Numbered from the stretch's first letter, positions 17,415 to 26,009 are shown. The stretch is 64,000 nucleotides of DNA from GCA-2683135 sp964507445 (GCA_964507445.1 CAZDQF010000003.1:124001-188000), one strand, 5' to 3'. Notes: a model not told the origin generated them from the letters alone. Program-made: numbers and translations.

Positions 17415-17500
17415 GCCGAGGTGGCGGAATTGGCAGACGCGCTAGGTTCAGGTCCTAGTTCCCTTTTTTGGGAGTGGGGGTTCAAATCCCCCCCTCGGCA
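17415..17500 (+). tRNA. tRNA-Leu(CAG)
   Basis: A class II tRNA of 86 bases. The acceptor GCCGAGG pairs with CCTCGGC, the discriminator is A, and CCA is not encoded. The anticodon arm is CTAGG-TTCAGGT-CCTAG (anticodon CAG). The variable arm TCCCTTTTTTGGGA is long, as in tRNA-Leu, and the T arm is GGGGG-TTCAAAT-CCCCC. It decodes CUG, the expected major Leu codon in a GC-rich genome. Confidence 0.97.
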
Positions 17501-17565
17501 TCCTCCCCCCCCTGGCGGCGGAACGACCTCTCCGGTCCTGCCCGAAGCCCGCCAAGACCTGACCA

Positions 17566-18351
17566 TCACTGCAGGTAGCCGAACCGTCGCATGAGCGGCC
17601 CGCAATGGTCTTCCACGAACGCCAGGTTCTCCGGGTCCAGGTCCGTGGCGTATCGGCCAACGCTTCCCGTGACCGGAGAGGAGGTCCGCTGATACGCCAG
17701 GAAATCCGTCATCCGGATCTGCTCGAACACCTCCTCGGCGTGGGGTAGCCCCAGGTAGTCCAGGATCCCCTCCATGGTCTCCGCCGGCTGCTGGATGAAC
17801 CGCTCATAACGCACCAGGTGGTAATCGCTGAGCTCGGCCAGCAGTTCGTCATAGACCTCCACCCACCGCCGCGCCTGATTCTCCGGCGCGAACAGGTACG
17901 CCTTGGACTCGTCATCGCCGAACCGCTTGCGGTGGTAGCCCACGAAGGAGCAGACCACGTCTCTTGGGTCCCGCACCAGCATGATGAACTTGGTGTGGGG
18001 ATAGTAGGCGTGGATCTGCTGCACTGCCTTGGTGGAGGGCAGCTTGTCTCCCCAGTGCGTGAAGTCCTTGTCCGGAAAACACTCGGCGAAGAACTTCTTG
18101 AGCACCGTGTCCAGGTAACGCTCGAAGAGGCTGAGCACCACGGGAGCGTAGTCCGGGTTGATCACCCCCATGATCCCCAGGTTCTCGTTCCGCTCGGTCA
18201 AAGGAGTCGTGAACACATCCACCAGACCGGAGAGCACGTCGATGACGTGCGCCTCGTTGGTCAGGGCGATCCTGGGGTGACGGTTGAGCAATCCGTGCAG
18301 ATAGCTGGAGCCAGACCGTCCCAGTCCGACGACGAAGGTGGGTTGGTCCAT
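17566..18351 (-). CDS. Sulfotransferase-family protein (PAPS-dependent type)
   Basis: A 261-residue protein with the sulfotransferase fold. The 5'-phosphosulfate loop is VVGLGRSGSSYLHGLLNRHP at the N-terminus. The 3'-phosphate-binding segment is FIMLVRDPRDVVCSFVGYHRKRFG (about residues 120-145). A C-terminal family pattern (VRYERFIQQPAETMEGILDYLGLP) follows. Such enzymes move sulfate from PAPS to carbohydrate, lipid or peptide acceptors; the acceptor is unknown. It lies 10 bases downstream of the secreted propeller gene on the same strand, so they are probably one unit. Confidence 0.85.
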   Translation of the reverse strand: MDQPTFVVGLGRSGSSYLHGLLNRHPRIALTNEAHVIDVLSGLVDVFTTPLTERNENLGIMGVINPDYAPVVLSLFERYLDTVLKKFFAECFPDKDFTHWGDKLPSTKAVQQIHAYYPHTKFIMLVRDPRDVVCSFVGYHRKRFGDDESKAYLFAPENQARRWVEVYDELLAELSDYHLVRYERFIQQPAETMEGILDYLGLPHAEEVFEQIRMTDFLAYQRTSSPVTGSVGRYATDLDPENLAFVEDHCGPLMRRFGYLQ

Positions 18352-18361
18352 GGGTCGCTTA

Positions 18362-19633
18362 TCAGTTGAATGCGAGCGTGACGACGTTGCTCATCTTGCT
18401 GATGCCGGTAGGGGCCATGAAATCCAGGACGCCCACCTGTATATACACCCGAGACCCGGCGAACGCGCCGACGGGAAGCGGCGTGAGATCCATCAGGATC
18501 GCGGCGTTGCCCGACCCGTCCAGGGTCCCCACCCAGTTGGTGGTGAATGGCGGGACTCCCACGCCCAACGACTGCAGGAACAAGGGGGTGGGGTTCAGAG
18601 GGGTGCCCCTCGGATCACCGCCGCCAAAGGTGATACCCGGAAAGATGGACTCGGAGATCACCGTGGTGTAGGGGGTGTTGGCGTGCTGGGGAAAGGACAC
18701 CGCCAAGCCGAACAGCCCCTGCGTCGCACCCGTACCCGGGTTGGGCGGTCCGGTCAGGTGGGGCGCGATGGCGGCACACTGCAGGATGCCGAACGTGGAG
18801 TTCCCGAGCACCAGGGTCGCCGCGCCCGTGGGGTCCACGTGCATCAGCCGGGAACCCAGCATCCCCCCTGCCTCCGTAACGTAGAAGCCACCTTCCCCAT
18901 CGGGCAGGATGTCCTTGATGTTCCCCAGGACCCCTGCCGGAACCCACGTGGTGGGGACGCCGCCGTTGCGCGGGATGCGGACGATGGAGTCGGTGGAAGA
19001 CAGCACCACGGCGTAGTCGCCGTTGGGGAAGTTGGCCACTCCTGTTGGGGTGGAGAGACCGCTGGCGATGGTGGTCACGGTCCCGGCGTTGTCAATGCGC
19101 TGGAGCTCTCCCTGCAACGGCAGGGTCAGGACGTAGTCCCCGAACCCGAAGGTGCCGGTCGGCTCCACGATGACCGTGAACGGGTTGCCGATGAGGGTCG
19201 CCACGTAGGTCCAGGCACCCGCAGCATCGACCCGGAGGATGGAGGACGGGGAGCCACCGGGGGTGCCACCCCACGAGCCCGTGGCGTAGCCAGCCACGAT
19301 GAACTCGCCGTTGTGGTCCTGCGCGATGCGGTTGGGGGTGTTGGTCACGAGCCCAGCAGCAGCGGAGTTGCCCAACACGTCGACCCGCGTCAGGGTCAAC
19401 CCGTTGAAGTCCGCGAAGACCACGTCACGGTCCCTCGTGACCACGATCCCCGTGGGCCAGATCAGCGTCGAGGCGCTGTTGAGGACCGTCGTGGTCCCGG
19501 TCTGCGGGTCGTACATGTTCGCCGATGGCGGCGAGGTGTCGGTCCACACAATGGAGCCACCGGGGATAGGCAGGGGGCCCTGAGCGCAGAGACACGAGAC
19601 CGCGAGGAGCACGACACAGAGTGAGCGGCACAT
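18362..19633 (-). CDS. Secreted NHL/SMP-30-like beta-propeller protein
   Basis: A 423-residue exported protein: signal peptide (CRSLCVVLLAVSCLCAQ), then a propeller of repeated units. The units carry the pattern of Ile/Val-rich strands followed by G-D-Y/F-V (WPTGIVVTRDRDVVFADFNG, QDHNGEFIVAGY, TGTFGFGDYVLTL, FPNGDYAVVLSS, DGEGGFYVTEAG). The propeller spans residues about 25-300. The last 120 residues form a separate beta-rich domain (GLFGLAVSFPQHANTPY to the end) of the kind found at the C-terminus of many planctomycete secreted proteins. No enzymatic motif is evident. A role in surface binding is a guess. Confidence 0.75.
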   Translation of the reverse strand: MCRSLCVVLLAVSCLCAQGPLPIPGGSIVWTDTSPPSANMYDPQTGTTTVLNSASTLIWPTGIVVTRDRDVVFADFNGLTLTRVDVLGNSAAAGLVTNTPNRIAQDHNGEFIVAGYATGSWGGTPGGSPSSILRVDAAGAWTYVATLIGNPFTVIVEPTGTFGFGDYVLTLPLQGELQRIDNAGTVTTIASGLSTPTGVANFPNGDYAVVLSSTDSIVRIPRNGGVPTTWVPAGVLGNIKDILPDGEGGFYVTEAGGMLGSRLMHVDPTGAATLVLGNSTFGILQCAAIAPHLTGPPNPGTGATQGLFGLAVSFPQHANTPYTTVISESIFPGITFGGGDPRGTPLNPTPLFLQSLGVGVPPFTTNWVGTLDGSGNAAILMDLTPLPVGAFAGSRVYIQVGVLDFMAPTGISKMSNVVTLAFN

Positions 19634-19774
19634 GGAGGGACTCCGGGTTGGGGGATTCGGGTCCCCCCATTGTGGACTCCGCAGTTCCCTGCGTCAAAGG
19701 TCACGAGACGCAGCTTATTATGGTCAGCGGAGAGGGCCCCGCGGTTCGCAAACTCGGCTACCCTCCTTGCAACA

Positions 19775-20269
19775 GTGGCCAGGAACACCAACAAGAAGCG
19801 TGACTCCGATGACCAGTCCTCGGTCAAGGTGGTCGCCCGCAATCGGCGGGCGCTGCACGACTTCCACGTGGAAGAGACCGTGGAAGCGGGCATCGTCCTC
19901 GTCGGCACGGAGGTGAAGAGCCTGAGGAACGGCCTGGCCTCCATCCGTCAGGCGTTCGCCCGGATAGACAAGGGCGAGGCCTGGATCATCGGCGCCCACA
20001 TCCCCGAGTACGGCGCCGCGAGCTGGACCAATCACGATCCGGACCGCCGTCGCAAGCTGCTCCTCCATCGCCGGCAGCTGCGCAAGCTGTCCCGGGCCGT
20101 GCAGATCGCCGGCCGGACCATCATCCCCCTCCAACTCCACTTCAACGAGCGAGGCATCGCCAAGGTCCTGCTGGCGCTGGTCACGGGAAAGCGCCGACAC
20201 GACAAGCGAGCGGACGCGGCCAAGCGCGAGGCTCAACGAGAGATTTCCCGCACGCTCCGGGGCGGGTAA
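19775..20269 (+). CDS. smpB: SsrA-binding protein SmpB
   Basis: A 164-residue tmRNA-binding protein needed for trans-translation. The open frame extends upstream, but the family N-terminus places the start at the GTG at 19775 (ARNTNKKRD, then VVARNRRALHDF). Diagnostic segments are AGIVLVGTEVKSLRNG, the RIDKGEAWIIGAHIPEY strand, DPDRRRKLLLHRRQ and the basic C-terminal tail (GKRRHDKRADAAKREAQREISR), which enters the empty mRNA channel of the ribosome. The tmRNA gene starts 47 bases downstream on the same strand. Confidence 0.97.
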   Translation: MARNTNKKRDSDDQSSVKVVARNRRALHDFHVEETVEAGIVLVGTEVKSLRNGLASIRQAFARIDKGEAWIIGAHIPEYGAASWTNHDPDRRRKLLLHRRQLRKLSRAVQIAGRTIIPLQLHFNERGIAKVLLALVTGKRRHDKRADAAKREAQREISRTLRGG

Positions 20270-20316
20270 CGTATACCCAGCGGTGCTATCGGGCATCGTC
20301 GGGCTCAGGCCCAGCC

Positions 20317-20670
<354 letters not shown>

Positions 20671-20672
20671 CC

Positions 20673-20721
20673 AAGAGGAGCCACGACCGGGTTCTGCTGA
20701 ACCAGAGGCGTGGCTCCTCTT
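20673..20721 (+). terminator. Terminator of ssrA
   Basis: A perfect 13-bp stem, AAGAGGAGCCACG (20673-20685) with CGTGGCTCCTCTT (20709-20721), starts just after the mature tmRNA end. A smaller hairpin (GGTT/AACC) sits in its loop, and CCCTTTGTT follows. Confidence 0.85.
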
Positions 20722-20729
20722 CCCTTTGT

Positions 20730-20741
20730 TACGCTCTGCCC
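20730..20741 (+). promoter_or_regulatory. -10 element for leaderless DUF2058-like transcript
   Basis: TACGCT (20730-20735) is followed by CTGCCC and the ATG at 20742. The element lies immediately after the ssrA terminator. There is no Shine-Dalgarno. Confidence 0.5.
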
Positions 20742-21137
20742 ATGGGCAATCTGGGTGACGCGCTCCACAAGGCGGGGCTCATCAGCGAGACGGAGCTGGC
20801 CAGGGCCAAGCAAGGGCGAGGGCCCGGGGACCAGTTGATGCGACGCCACGAGGTCGAGTCGGCGGCGACGGAAGCGCAGGCGGATGAAGCGCGCCGGCTG
20901 ATCCGTGAGCGGGGGGCACCGGAGAAGGGTAAAGGCCGCAGACGCTGGCACTACGTCGCCGGGGACGGCAGCATTCCCAGCATGCAGGTGGACGACAGGC
21001 TGGCATCGCGATTGGAAGCGGGGCAGGCCGCCATCGCGACGGACGGCGAGCAGGCCCGCATCATCCCTCGCGAGGTCGCGGTCCAGGCCGACAAGCTGGA
21101 CCCGTCAACGATCCTGTTCTGGATCGAGGACGCTTGA
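20742..21137 (+). CDS. DUF2058-like small basic protein
   Basis: 131 residues from the ATG at 20742 (the open frame runs back into the tmRNA). The N-terminus (MGNLGDALHKAGLISETELARAK) matches the start of DUF2058/YaiL-type nucleoproteins. The C-terminal half (WHYVAGDGSIPSMQVDDRLASRLEAGQAAIATDGEQARIIPREVA) has their conserved pattern of a short Tyr-Val strand, a DRL segment, and a final IIPREVA-like strand. The middle is a charged helix. These proteins are of unknown function and sometimes cell-envelope or nucleoid associated. Its stop overlaps the TTG start of the redoxin gene, so the two are probably translated together. Confidence 0.65.
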   Translation: MGNLGDALHKAGLISETELARAKQGRGPGDQLMRRHEVESAATEAQADEARRLIRERGAPEKGKGRRRWHYVAGDGSIPSMQVDDRLASRLEAGQAAIATDGEQARIIPREVAVQADKLDPSTILFWIEDA

Positions 21138-21832
21138 TACTCGCCGCATGGATCACCTTCGCCGTCGGAGCCGCATGGATGCTCTGGTGGGGTCTCTGGG
21201 GCAGCGAACCGACCACCCCGTGGGTGCCCATGGCCATGCTGGCCATGGCTCCGGTCCTCGCCTGGGCCGGCGTTCGTAGCGAGCGTACAAGCCCTCGCCT
21301 GCTGAGCGGCGTCCTCCTCACGGCCCTGGGGGGGATCGCCTGGACCATGATCCTCGTGGTCATGGCGTTCCCCGGATACGACCAGCCGCGGCGGGCCCCC
21401 TCCTTCCGCTCCACCGACGCTGACGGCGCCGCCATCTCCTCAGAGAGCCTGGAAGGCCCTACGCTCCTGGTCTTCTTCCGCGGCAGGTGGTGAGCCGTCT
21501 GCCTCAAGGAGCTGGGCCAGCTCCGCGACCGCGCCCGGGAACTCCCCTCGCCGATCTGGGCTGTCTCCGCGTCCGACCAGGAAACCGCCCGCGAGCTGCA
21601 ACGCCGGTTCACGCCCCTGCGATTCGTGGCCGACGAAGAGCTGCGCATGATCTCGGCGTTCGGCGTCCGCCACGAGGGAGGCGGGCCGGACGGTGCCGAT
21701 ATCGCCTATCCCACTCTGGTGCTCGTTGACGCCGAGGGACAACTCTTGTGGTCCCACCGCGCGATCCGCAACACGGACCGGCTCTCCGTGGACACCCTCA
21801 TCGAGGAGGTCCGACGCTACGTCGAGCCCTGA
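21134..21832 (+). CDS. Membrane-anchored peroxiredoxin/AhpC-TSA-like redoxin, predicted selenoprotein (in-frame TGA at 21491-21493)
   Basis: The frame from the TTG at 21134 (TTGA overlap with the preceding stop) runs to a TGA at 21491 and continues in the same frame to 21832. It gives 232 residues if the TGA is read as selenocysteine. Three membrane helices (about 2-22, 28-47, 57-80) are followed by a linker and an extracytoplasmic thioredoxin fold. The key stretch is LLVFFRGRW-U-AVCLKEL. Cys-containing homologues have FYRGxWCPxC here, so the TGA falls on the first Cys of the CxxC motif (Sec120, Cys123). After it the fold continues normally (PIWAVSASDQETARELQRRF, then YPTLVLVDAEGQLLWSHRA with the cis-Pro). 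A hairpin starting 14 bases after the TGA fits a bacterial SECIS. It would be a thiol/selenol oxidoreductase or peroxidase at the outer face of the inner membrane. The alternative is a nonsense mutation or sequence error. Confidence 0.8.
21508..21524 (+). promoter_or_regulatory. Candidate bacterial SECIS hairpin
   Basis: GGAGCT (21508-21513) pairs with AGCTCC (21519-21524) around the loop GGGCC. The loop begins 20 bases after the TGA (21491-21493) and starts with GG. The published bacterial SECIS pattern asks for a small apical loop with a G in its first two positions, about 16-37 bases after UGA. The hairpin lies inside the coding sequence, as in bacterial selenoprotein mRNAs, where SelB binds it. 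Confidence 0.6.
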
Positions 21833-23733
21833 CGCCCTCCCCCACCACCCCCGAGCCGCCGCACCGGCTCGTCACCCCGCTGCTGAGCCTCCTTCCGGGA
21901 GAGCCGGATGCGACCGCGGTGATCCACCCCCAGGACCCGCACGATGACCGCGTCGTCCCGAGAAGCGACGTCCGCCATCCGTTCGGTACGACCCTGCTCC
22001 CACTCGGAGATGTGGACCCATCCGTCCGCCTGTTCACCCAGCTGCACCACGATCCCGGTGTCCAGGACCCGGGCCACTCGACCCTCGTAGACGGCGCCGT
22101 TCTCGATCGGCGCGAACTGTCCGCGCACCCGCTCCGCACAGGCCTCCGCATCCGAACGACTCATCCCTGCGACCGACACCCGTCCGTCCTTGGTCACCTC
22201 GATGTCAACGCCGAACTGCTGCTGCAGCTTCTTGATGTTCGCCCCCTTGGGGCCGATGAACCGACCGACGCTGGCCGCCGGGATGCTGACGGACAAGGCC
22301 GCGGGCCCAGCGCCCCCGCTCCCCTCGCGGGGAGCTCCCAGCACGCCGTCCATGATCTCCAGGATGCGGGCGCGGGCCTCACGGGCACGGTCCAGGGCTG
22401 CCCCCAGGAGCTCGTGGCCCAGCCCGCCGATCTTGCTGTCCAGCTGCAACGCCGTGACCCCCTGGCTGGTCCCGCAGACCTTGAAGTCCATGTCCCCCGC
22501 CCCGTCTTCCTCGCCGAGGATGTCGGTCAACAGCACCGCCTCATCCCCCTCCCTCATCAGCCCGATGGCGACTCCTGCCACGGATCGACTGATGGGGACC
22601 CCGGCGTCCATGAGGGCCAGGCTGGCTCCGCACACGGTGGCCATGGAGGAAGACCCATCCGAGCTGAGGATGTCCGATTCCACCCGGATGGCAAACGGGA
22701 ACTCCCGCTTGCCCGGCAGCACCGGGGCGAGGGCCCGGGCGGCCAGCGCGCCGTGGCCGATCTCCCGACGACCGGGGCCCCGAGGTTGGCGCACCTCCCC
22801 GACGCTGAACGAGGGGAAGTTGTAGTGAAGCATGAACCGATGCCGCTCGAGGCCGTCGAGGGTCTCCACCAACTGCTCGTTGGTCGGTGCCCCGATGGTG
22901 CACGTCACGGAGGCCTGGGTCTGCCCCCGATTGAAGAGGGCGCTCCCATGCGGCGTGGGCAGCCAACCCACCTGGCAATGGGCCTCGCGCAAGGCCTCCG
23001 GGCTCCGCCCGTCCCGACGCAATCCGGACTCGAACAGCGCTCCGCGAGTCTCGGCCCGTTGCAGATCCTCCGGCGCTTCCTGCTCCGGAGGCGACCCCTC
23101 AGGGCCGCTCGCTATCCGCAGCTCGTCCAGCGCGGCGAAGGCCGGGTCCAGCGCCTCCCCGACCCCGGCCAACAGCCTCAGGAGTTCGGGCTCCTCCACC
23201 TCATCCGCGCCGCCATCGATCATCACTACGCCCGCTCGGGACGCGACCACCAGGACGCCGGATGCCGGGTCGGGCAACCGCAGGGCGGCGACCGGACCGT
23301 TCCACGGGAGCGCCGACATATGCAGACACGCCGCGGCGCCGATCACCGCCAGCATGACGGGGTCCGGCCCGTCGCCCTGCGCCGAGAGGACCCAGGTGTG
23401 AAGCAGCACCTCCCGGCGGAGACCAGGCGCGAACAACGGTCGCACCCCGCGATCAATCATCCTCGAGCCGAGGACCTCTCGGTCGCTCATGCGCAGCTCG
23501 CGACGTGCGAAGCCACCAGGGATGCGCCCCGCAGCGGCGGCCTTCTCCCGGTACTCGACGGTGAGCGGCAGGAAGCCAGCGTCCTCGCGAGGTTCCTCGG
23601 AGACCGTCAGGCACGCCAGCACGACGACGTCCCGCGAGCGGACCAGCACCGAGGCTTCGGCTCGCGCAGCTACGGAGCCGGTCTCGAGGATGACCTCGTG
23701 CTCCCCCAGTTGGAATGATCGGACTTCGCTCAT
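21817..23733 (-). CDS. pnp: Polyribonucleotide nucleotidyltransferase (PNPase)
   Basis: 638 residues from the ATG at 23733, preferred over 23757 because the family begins at VRSFQLGEHEVILETG. This phosphorolytic 3'-5' exoribonuclease has the full domain order. First is RNase PH domain 1 (about 10-210, FARRELRMSDREVLGSRMIDR), then a short helical linker. RNase PH domain 2 (about 270-490) has SDILSSDGSSSMATVCGASLALMDAGVP and the catalytic DMDFKVCGTSQGVTALQLDSKI. A KH domain (SVGRFIGPKGANIKKLQQQ) and an S1 domain (GAVYEGRVARVLDTGIVVQL) complete it. At about 640 residues it is shorter than E. coli PNPase (711), mainly in the linker. Its 3' end overlaps that of the convergent redoxin gene by 16 bases. 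It is downstream of mnmG and the ferredoxin gene. Confidence 0.97.
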   Translation of the reverse strand: MSEVRSFQLGEHEVILETGSVAARAEASVLVRSRDVVVLACLTVSEEPREDAGFLPLTVEYREKAAAAGRIPGGFARRELRMSDREVLGSRMIDRGVRPLFAPGLRREVLLHTWVLSAQGDGPDPVMLAVIGAAACLHMSALPWNGPVAALRLPDPASGVLVVASRAGVVMIDGGADEVEEPELLRLLAGVGEALDPAFAALDELRIASGPEGSPPEQEAPEDLQRAETRGALFESGLRRDGRSPEALREAHCQVGWLPTPHGSALFNRGQTQASVTCTIGAPTNEQLVETLDGLERHRFMLHYNFPSFSVGEVRQPRGPGRREIGHGALAARALAPVLPGKREFPFAIRVESDILSSDGSSSMATVCGASLALMDAGVPISRSVAGVAIGLMREGDEAVLLTDILGEEDGAGDMDFKVCGTSQGVTALQLDSKIGGLGHELLGAALDRAREARARILEIMDGVLGAPREGSGGAGPAALSVSIPAASVGRFIGPKGANIKKLQQQFGVDIEVTKDGRVSVAGMSRSDAEACAERVRGQFAPIENGAVYEGRVARVLDTGIVVQLGEQADGWVHISEWEQGRTERMADVASRDDAVIVRVLGVDHRGRIRLSRKEAQQRGDEPVRRLGGGGGGRQGST

Positions 23734-23753
23734 GTGGACCGCATGGTAGCGGC

Positions 23754-24053
23754 TCACCAGCCCCGTCGCAGGATCACGTCACCGCGGACATTGGCCTGAC
23801 ATGCGAGACGATGTCGGGTACCCGCGTCGCCCTTCCGAGCGACCTCCGGCGGAGTGGGCGGGCTGAGCCGGTCCTCTCCCTCCACCACCGTCACCTTGCA
23901 GGTGCCGCACCTGGCGGCGCCGCCGCAGTTGGTGAAGGACGCGACCATCCCATACAAGCGCACGCCTTCGCGCATGCACGCCTCCCTCACGTTGGCGTTC
24001 TCGGGCACCTCGATGACCCTCCCGCAGTCCCTGAACTCGAGGCTCCAGCTCAC
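23754..24053 (-). CDS. 2Fe-2S ferredoxin
   Basis: A 99-residue ferredoxin if translated from the GTG at 24053, which overlaps the mnmG stop (GTGA). An ATG at 24083 gives ten more residues. Ligand cysteines are C43, C49, C52 and C85, spacing C-x5-C-x2-C-x32-C, in TNCGGAARCGTCKV and HRLACQ. The x5 spacing resembles adrenodoxin/Isc-type rather than plant-type (x4) ferredoxins. It carries single electrons to an unknown partner. It sits between mnmG and pnp in one operon. MnmG itself is a flavoprotein that uses NADH and folate, so a direct link is not established. Confidence 0.88.
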   Translation of the reverse strand: MSWSLEFRDCGRVIEVPENANVREACMREGVRLYGMVASFTNCGGAARCGTCKVTVVEGEDRLSPPTPPEVARKGDAGTRHRLACQANVRGDVILRRGW

Positions 24054-25876
24054 GAGGTCGTCCCCTCCACCGCCCGCAGCCACACCATGATGGCCCCCAC
24101 ATCCGCGGGACCGATCCCAGAGACCCTGGACGCCTGGCCCAGGGTGGACGGCCTGACCCGCCCCAGCTTCTCCTTCGCCTCCGCTCGCAGGTGAGGAATG
24201 GCGGCGTATTCGAGATCCGCAGGCAGGGGCGTGCCCTCCGCCTCCGCCCGACGAGCGATCAACCCCTGCTCTCGCTCGATGTACCCCGAGTATCGAGCCT
24301 CGATCAGGAGCTCCTCTCGGTCTCGCTGATCCAACCCCAACGCCGCCAGCTCCGACACCGACGCGGACACGTCCTCCCAGCCGATCCCGGGCTTCCGGAG
24401 CGCCTCACCAGCGGTGGTCCGACCCACCCGCTTCGACCTCAGCAGCTCGCGGGCCGCCCTCCGACGCTCGAACCGGGCCGCCGTGGCGTCTGCCTGGGCG
24501 GGGTCCAGCAACCCCAGGTTGCGAGCATGTGGCCACAGGCGCACGTCCGCGTCGTGATGCCGAAGCAGGAGCCGGTGTTCCGCCAGGGAGGTGAACATCC
24601 GGTAGGGCTCGCTCACTCCTCGGGTGACGAGGTCGTCGATGAGGACCCCCATGTACGCCTCGTGCCTGGCCAGAACGAAGGGCTCACCCCCAAGCACGGC
24701 GCGAGCCGCGTTCACGCCCGCCACCAGCCCCTGGCCGGCGGCCTCCTCATAGCCCGTGGTCCCGTTGATCTGCCCTGCAAGGAAGAGCCCAGGGAGCCGC
24801 TTTGCCTCCAGGGTCGGGGCGCACTCCGTGGGATCGATGTGGTCGTACTCCACCGCGTAGCCATGGGCGGCGAACTCCACCGCCTCCAGGGCCGGGATGG
24901 CGCGGACGAAGGCCTCCTGCACATCGCGAGGCAGTGAGGTGCTGATCCCGTTGGGATACACCAACTCCGAGTCCAACCCCTCTGGCTCCAGCCAGACCTG
25001 ATGCCCGTCCTTGTCCGGGAACCGGAACACCTTGTCCTCGATGGACGGGCAATATCGGGGCCCCGGACCGGAGATGTCCCCGGTGAACATGGGGGATCGA
25101 TCCAGCTGCGACCGGATGACGTCGTGAGCGTCGCGCCCGGTTCGTGTGACGGCGCACTCCACGGTGTCTGACGGGCGTCGCTGGGCGGAGAATGAGAACA
25201 GGACCGGGGCCTCATCCGTGGGCTGGGCTTCGGTCCGGCCCCACTCGATCGAGTCGGCGAAGAACCGCGGCGGAGTCCCGGTCTTCATGCGACCGAGGCG
25301 GAAGCGCCGCCGCCGGAGACGCTCCGCCAGTCGGTGCGCCGCACCTTCTCCGAGCCGCCCACCGGTGGAGGACTCCTCCCCCACCCACAGCACGCCTCCA
25401 AGGAAGGTCCCGGTGGTCAGGATCACGGCGTCCGCCTCGAGGCGCCCGCCATCCGCCAACTCGACGCCGGCCACCTCACCTTCTCGCACGATCAGATCGG
25501 CCACCTCTCCTCCGATGACCGAGACACCGGCGTCATCCACCAGAGCTCGGATCGCGGCGGCGAACAACCCTCGATCGCACTGGCAACGAGGAGATTGGAC
25601 CGCCGGCCCCTTGCTCCGGTTCAGCAGCCGATGGTGAATCCCGGCTCGATCCGCGGCCTTGCCCATGATGCCGCCGAGGGCGTCCACCTCGCGGACGATC
25701 TGCCCCTTGGCCAGGCCGCCAATGGACGGGTTGCAGCTCATCCGCCCCACCGCAGCGGGGTCCAGGGTGACGATGGCCGTGCGCGCTCCGACGCGGCTGG
25801 AGGCACACGCAGCCTCCACCCCGGCGTGACCTCCGCCCACCACCACCACGTCATGACTGCGATCTGCCCCGATCAT
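24050..25876 (-). CDS. mnmG: tRNA uridine-5-carboxymethylaminomethyl modification enzyme MnmG (GidA)
   Basis: A 608-residue FAD enzyme that, with MnmE, adds carboxymethylaminomethyl or aminomethyl groups to wobble U34 of several tRNAs. It has the FAD loop VVVGGGHAGVEAA, then MSCNPSIGGLAKGQIVREVDALGG and RSKGPAVQSPRCQCDRG, the highly conserved block containing the redox Cys. Later come ILTTGTFLGG, RMKTGTPPRF, GPRYCPSIEDKV and the NGTTGYEEAAGQGLVAG family signature, with a helical C-terminus that binds MnmE and tRNA. The length is normal for the family (about 610-630). It is the first gene of an mnmG-ferredoxin-pnp operon. No mnmE is in the window. Confidence 0.98.
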   Translation of the reverse strand: MIGADRSHDVVVVGGGHAGVEAACASSRVGARTAIVTLDPAAVGRMSCNPSIGGLAKGQIVREVDALGGIMGKAADRAGIHHRLLNRSKGPAVQSPRCQCDRGLFAAAIRALVDDAGVSVIGGEVADLIVREGEVAGVELADGGRLEADAVILTTGTFLGGVLWVGEESSTGGRLGEGAAHRLAERLRRRRFRLGRMKTGTPPRFFADSIEWGRTEAQPTDEAPVLFSFSAQRRPSDTVECAVTRTGRDAHDVIRSQLDRSPMFTGDISGPGPRYCPSIEDKVFRFPDKDGHQVWLEPEGLDSELVYPNGISTSLPRDVQEAFVRAIPALEAVEFAAHGYAVEYDHIDPTECAPTLEAKRLPGLFLAGQINGTTGYEEAAGQGLVAGVNAARAVLGGEPFVLARHEAYMGVLIDDLVTRGVSEPYRMFTSLAEHRLLLRHHDADVRLWPHARNLGLLDPAQADATAARFERRRAARELLRSKRVGRTTAGEALRKPGIGWEDVSASVSELAALGLDQRDREELLIEARYSGYIEREQGLIARRAEAEGTPLPADLEYAAIPHLRAEAKEKLGRVRPSTLGQASRVSGIGPADVGAIMVWLRAVEGTTS

Positions 25877-25905
25877 CGATGTTGGAGAAACTCAAAGAAA
25901 AAGAA

Positions 25906-25921
25906 GAGATACTGAGATACT
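25906..25921. repeat. Tandem 8-bp direct repeat in the mnmG / zincin-gene divergent region
   Basis: GAGATACT occurs twice head to tail (25906-25913, 25914-25921) in the locally A-rich 133-base gap between two divergent genes. Each copy resembles a -10 hexamer (GATACT) on the plus strand. A regulator site or twin -10 elements are both possible. Confidence 0.4.
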
Positions 25922-26009
25922 TGTACGACATTCCGGCGTCCATGGGGAGACGATGCTCCACGACGAGAACGGGAGCGCGAGGCTGCGAGGTCGCGAGACA
26001 GGGGAGACC

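Noticed and set aside
21491..21493. Redoxin treated as two genes or a pseudogene split at the TGA
   Set aside because: The downstream frame has no ribosome site or suitable start before 21626, the protein alignment is continuous across the TGA with a missing Cys exactly there, and a SECIS-like hairpin follows. A mutation remains possible but is less likely.
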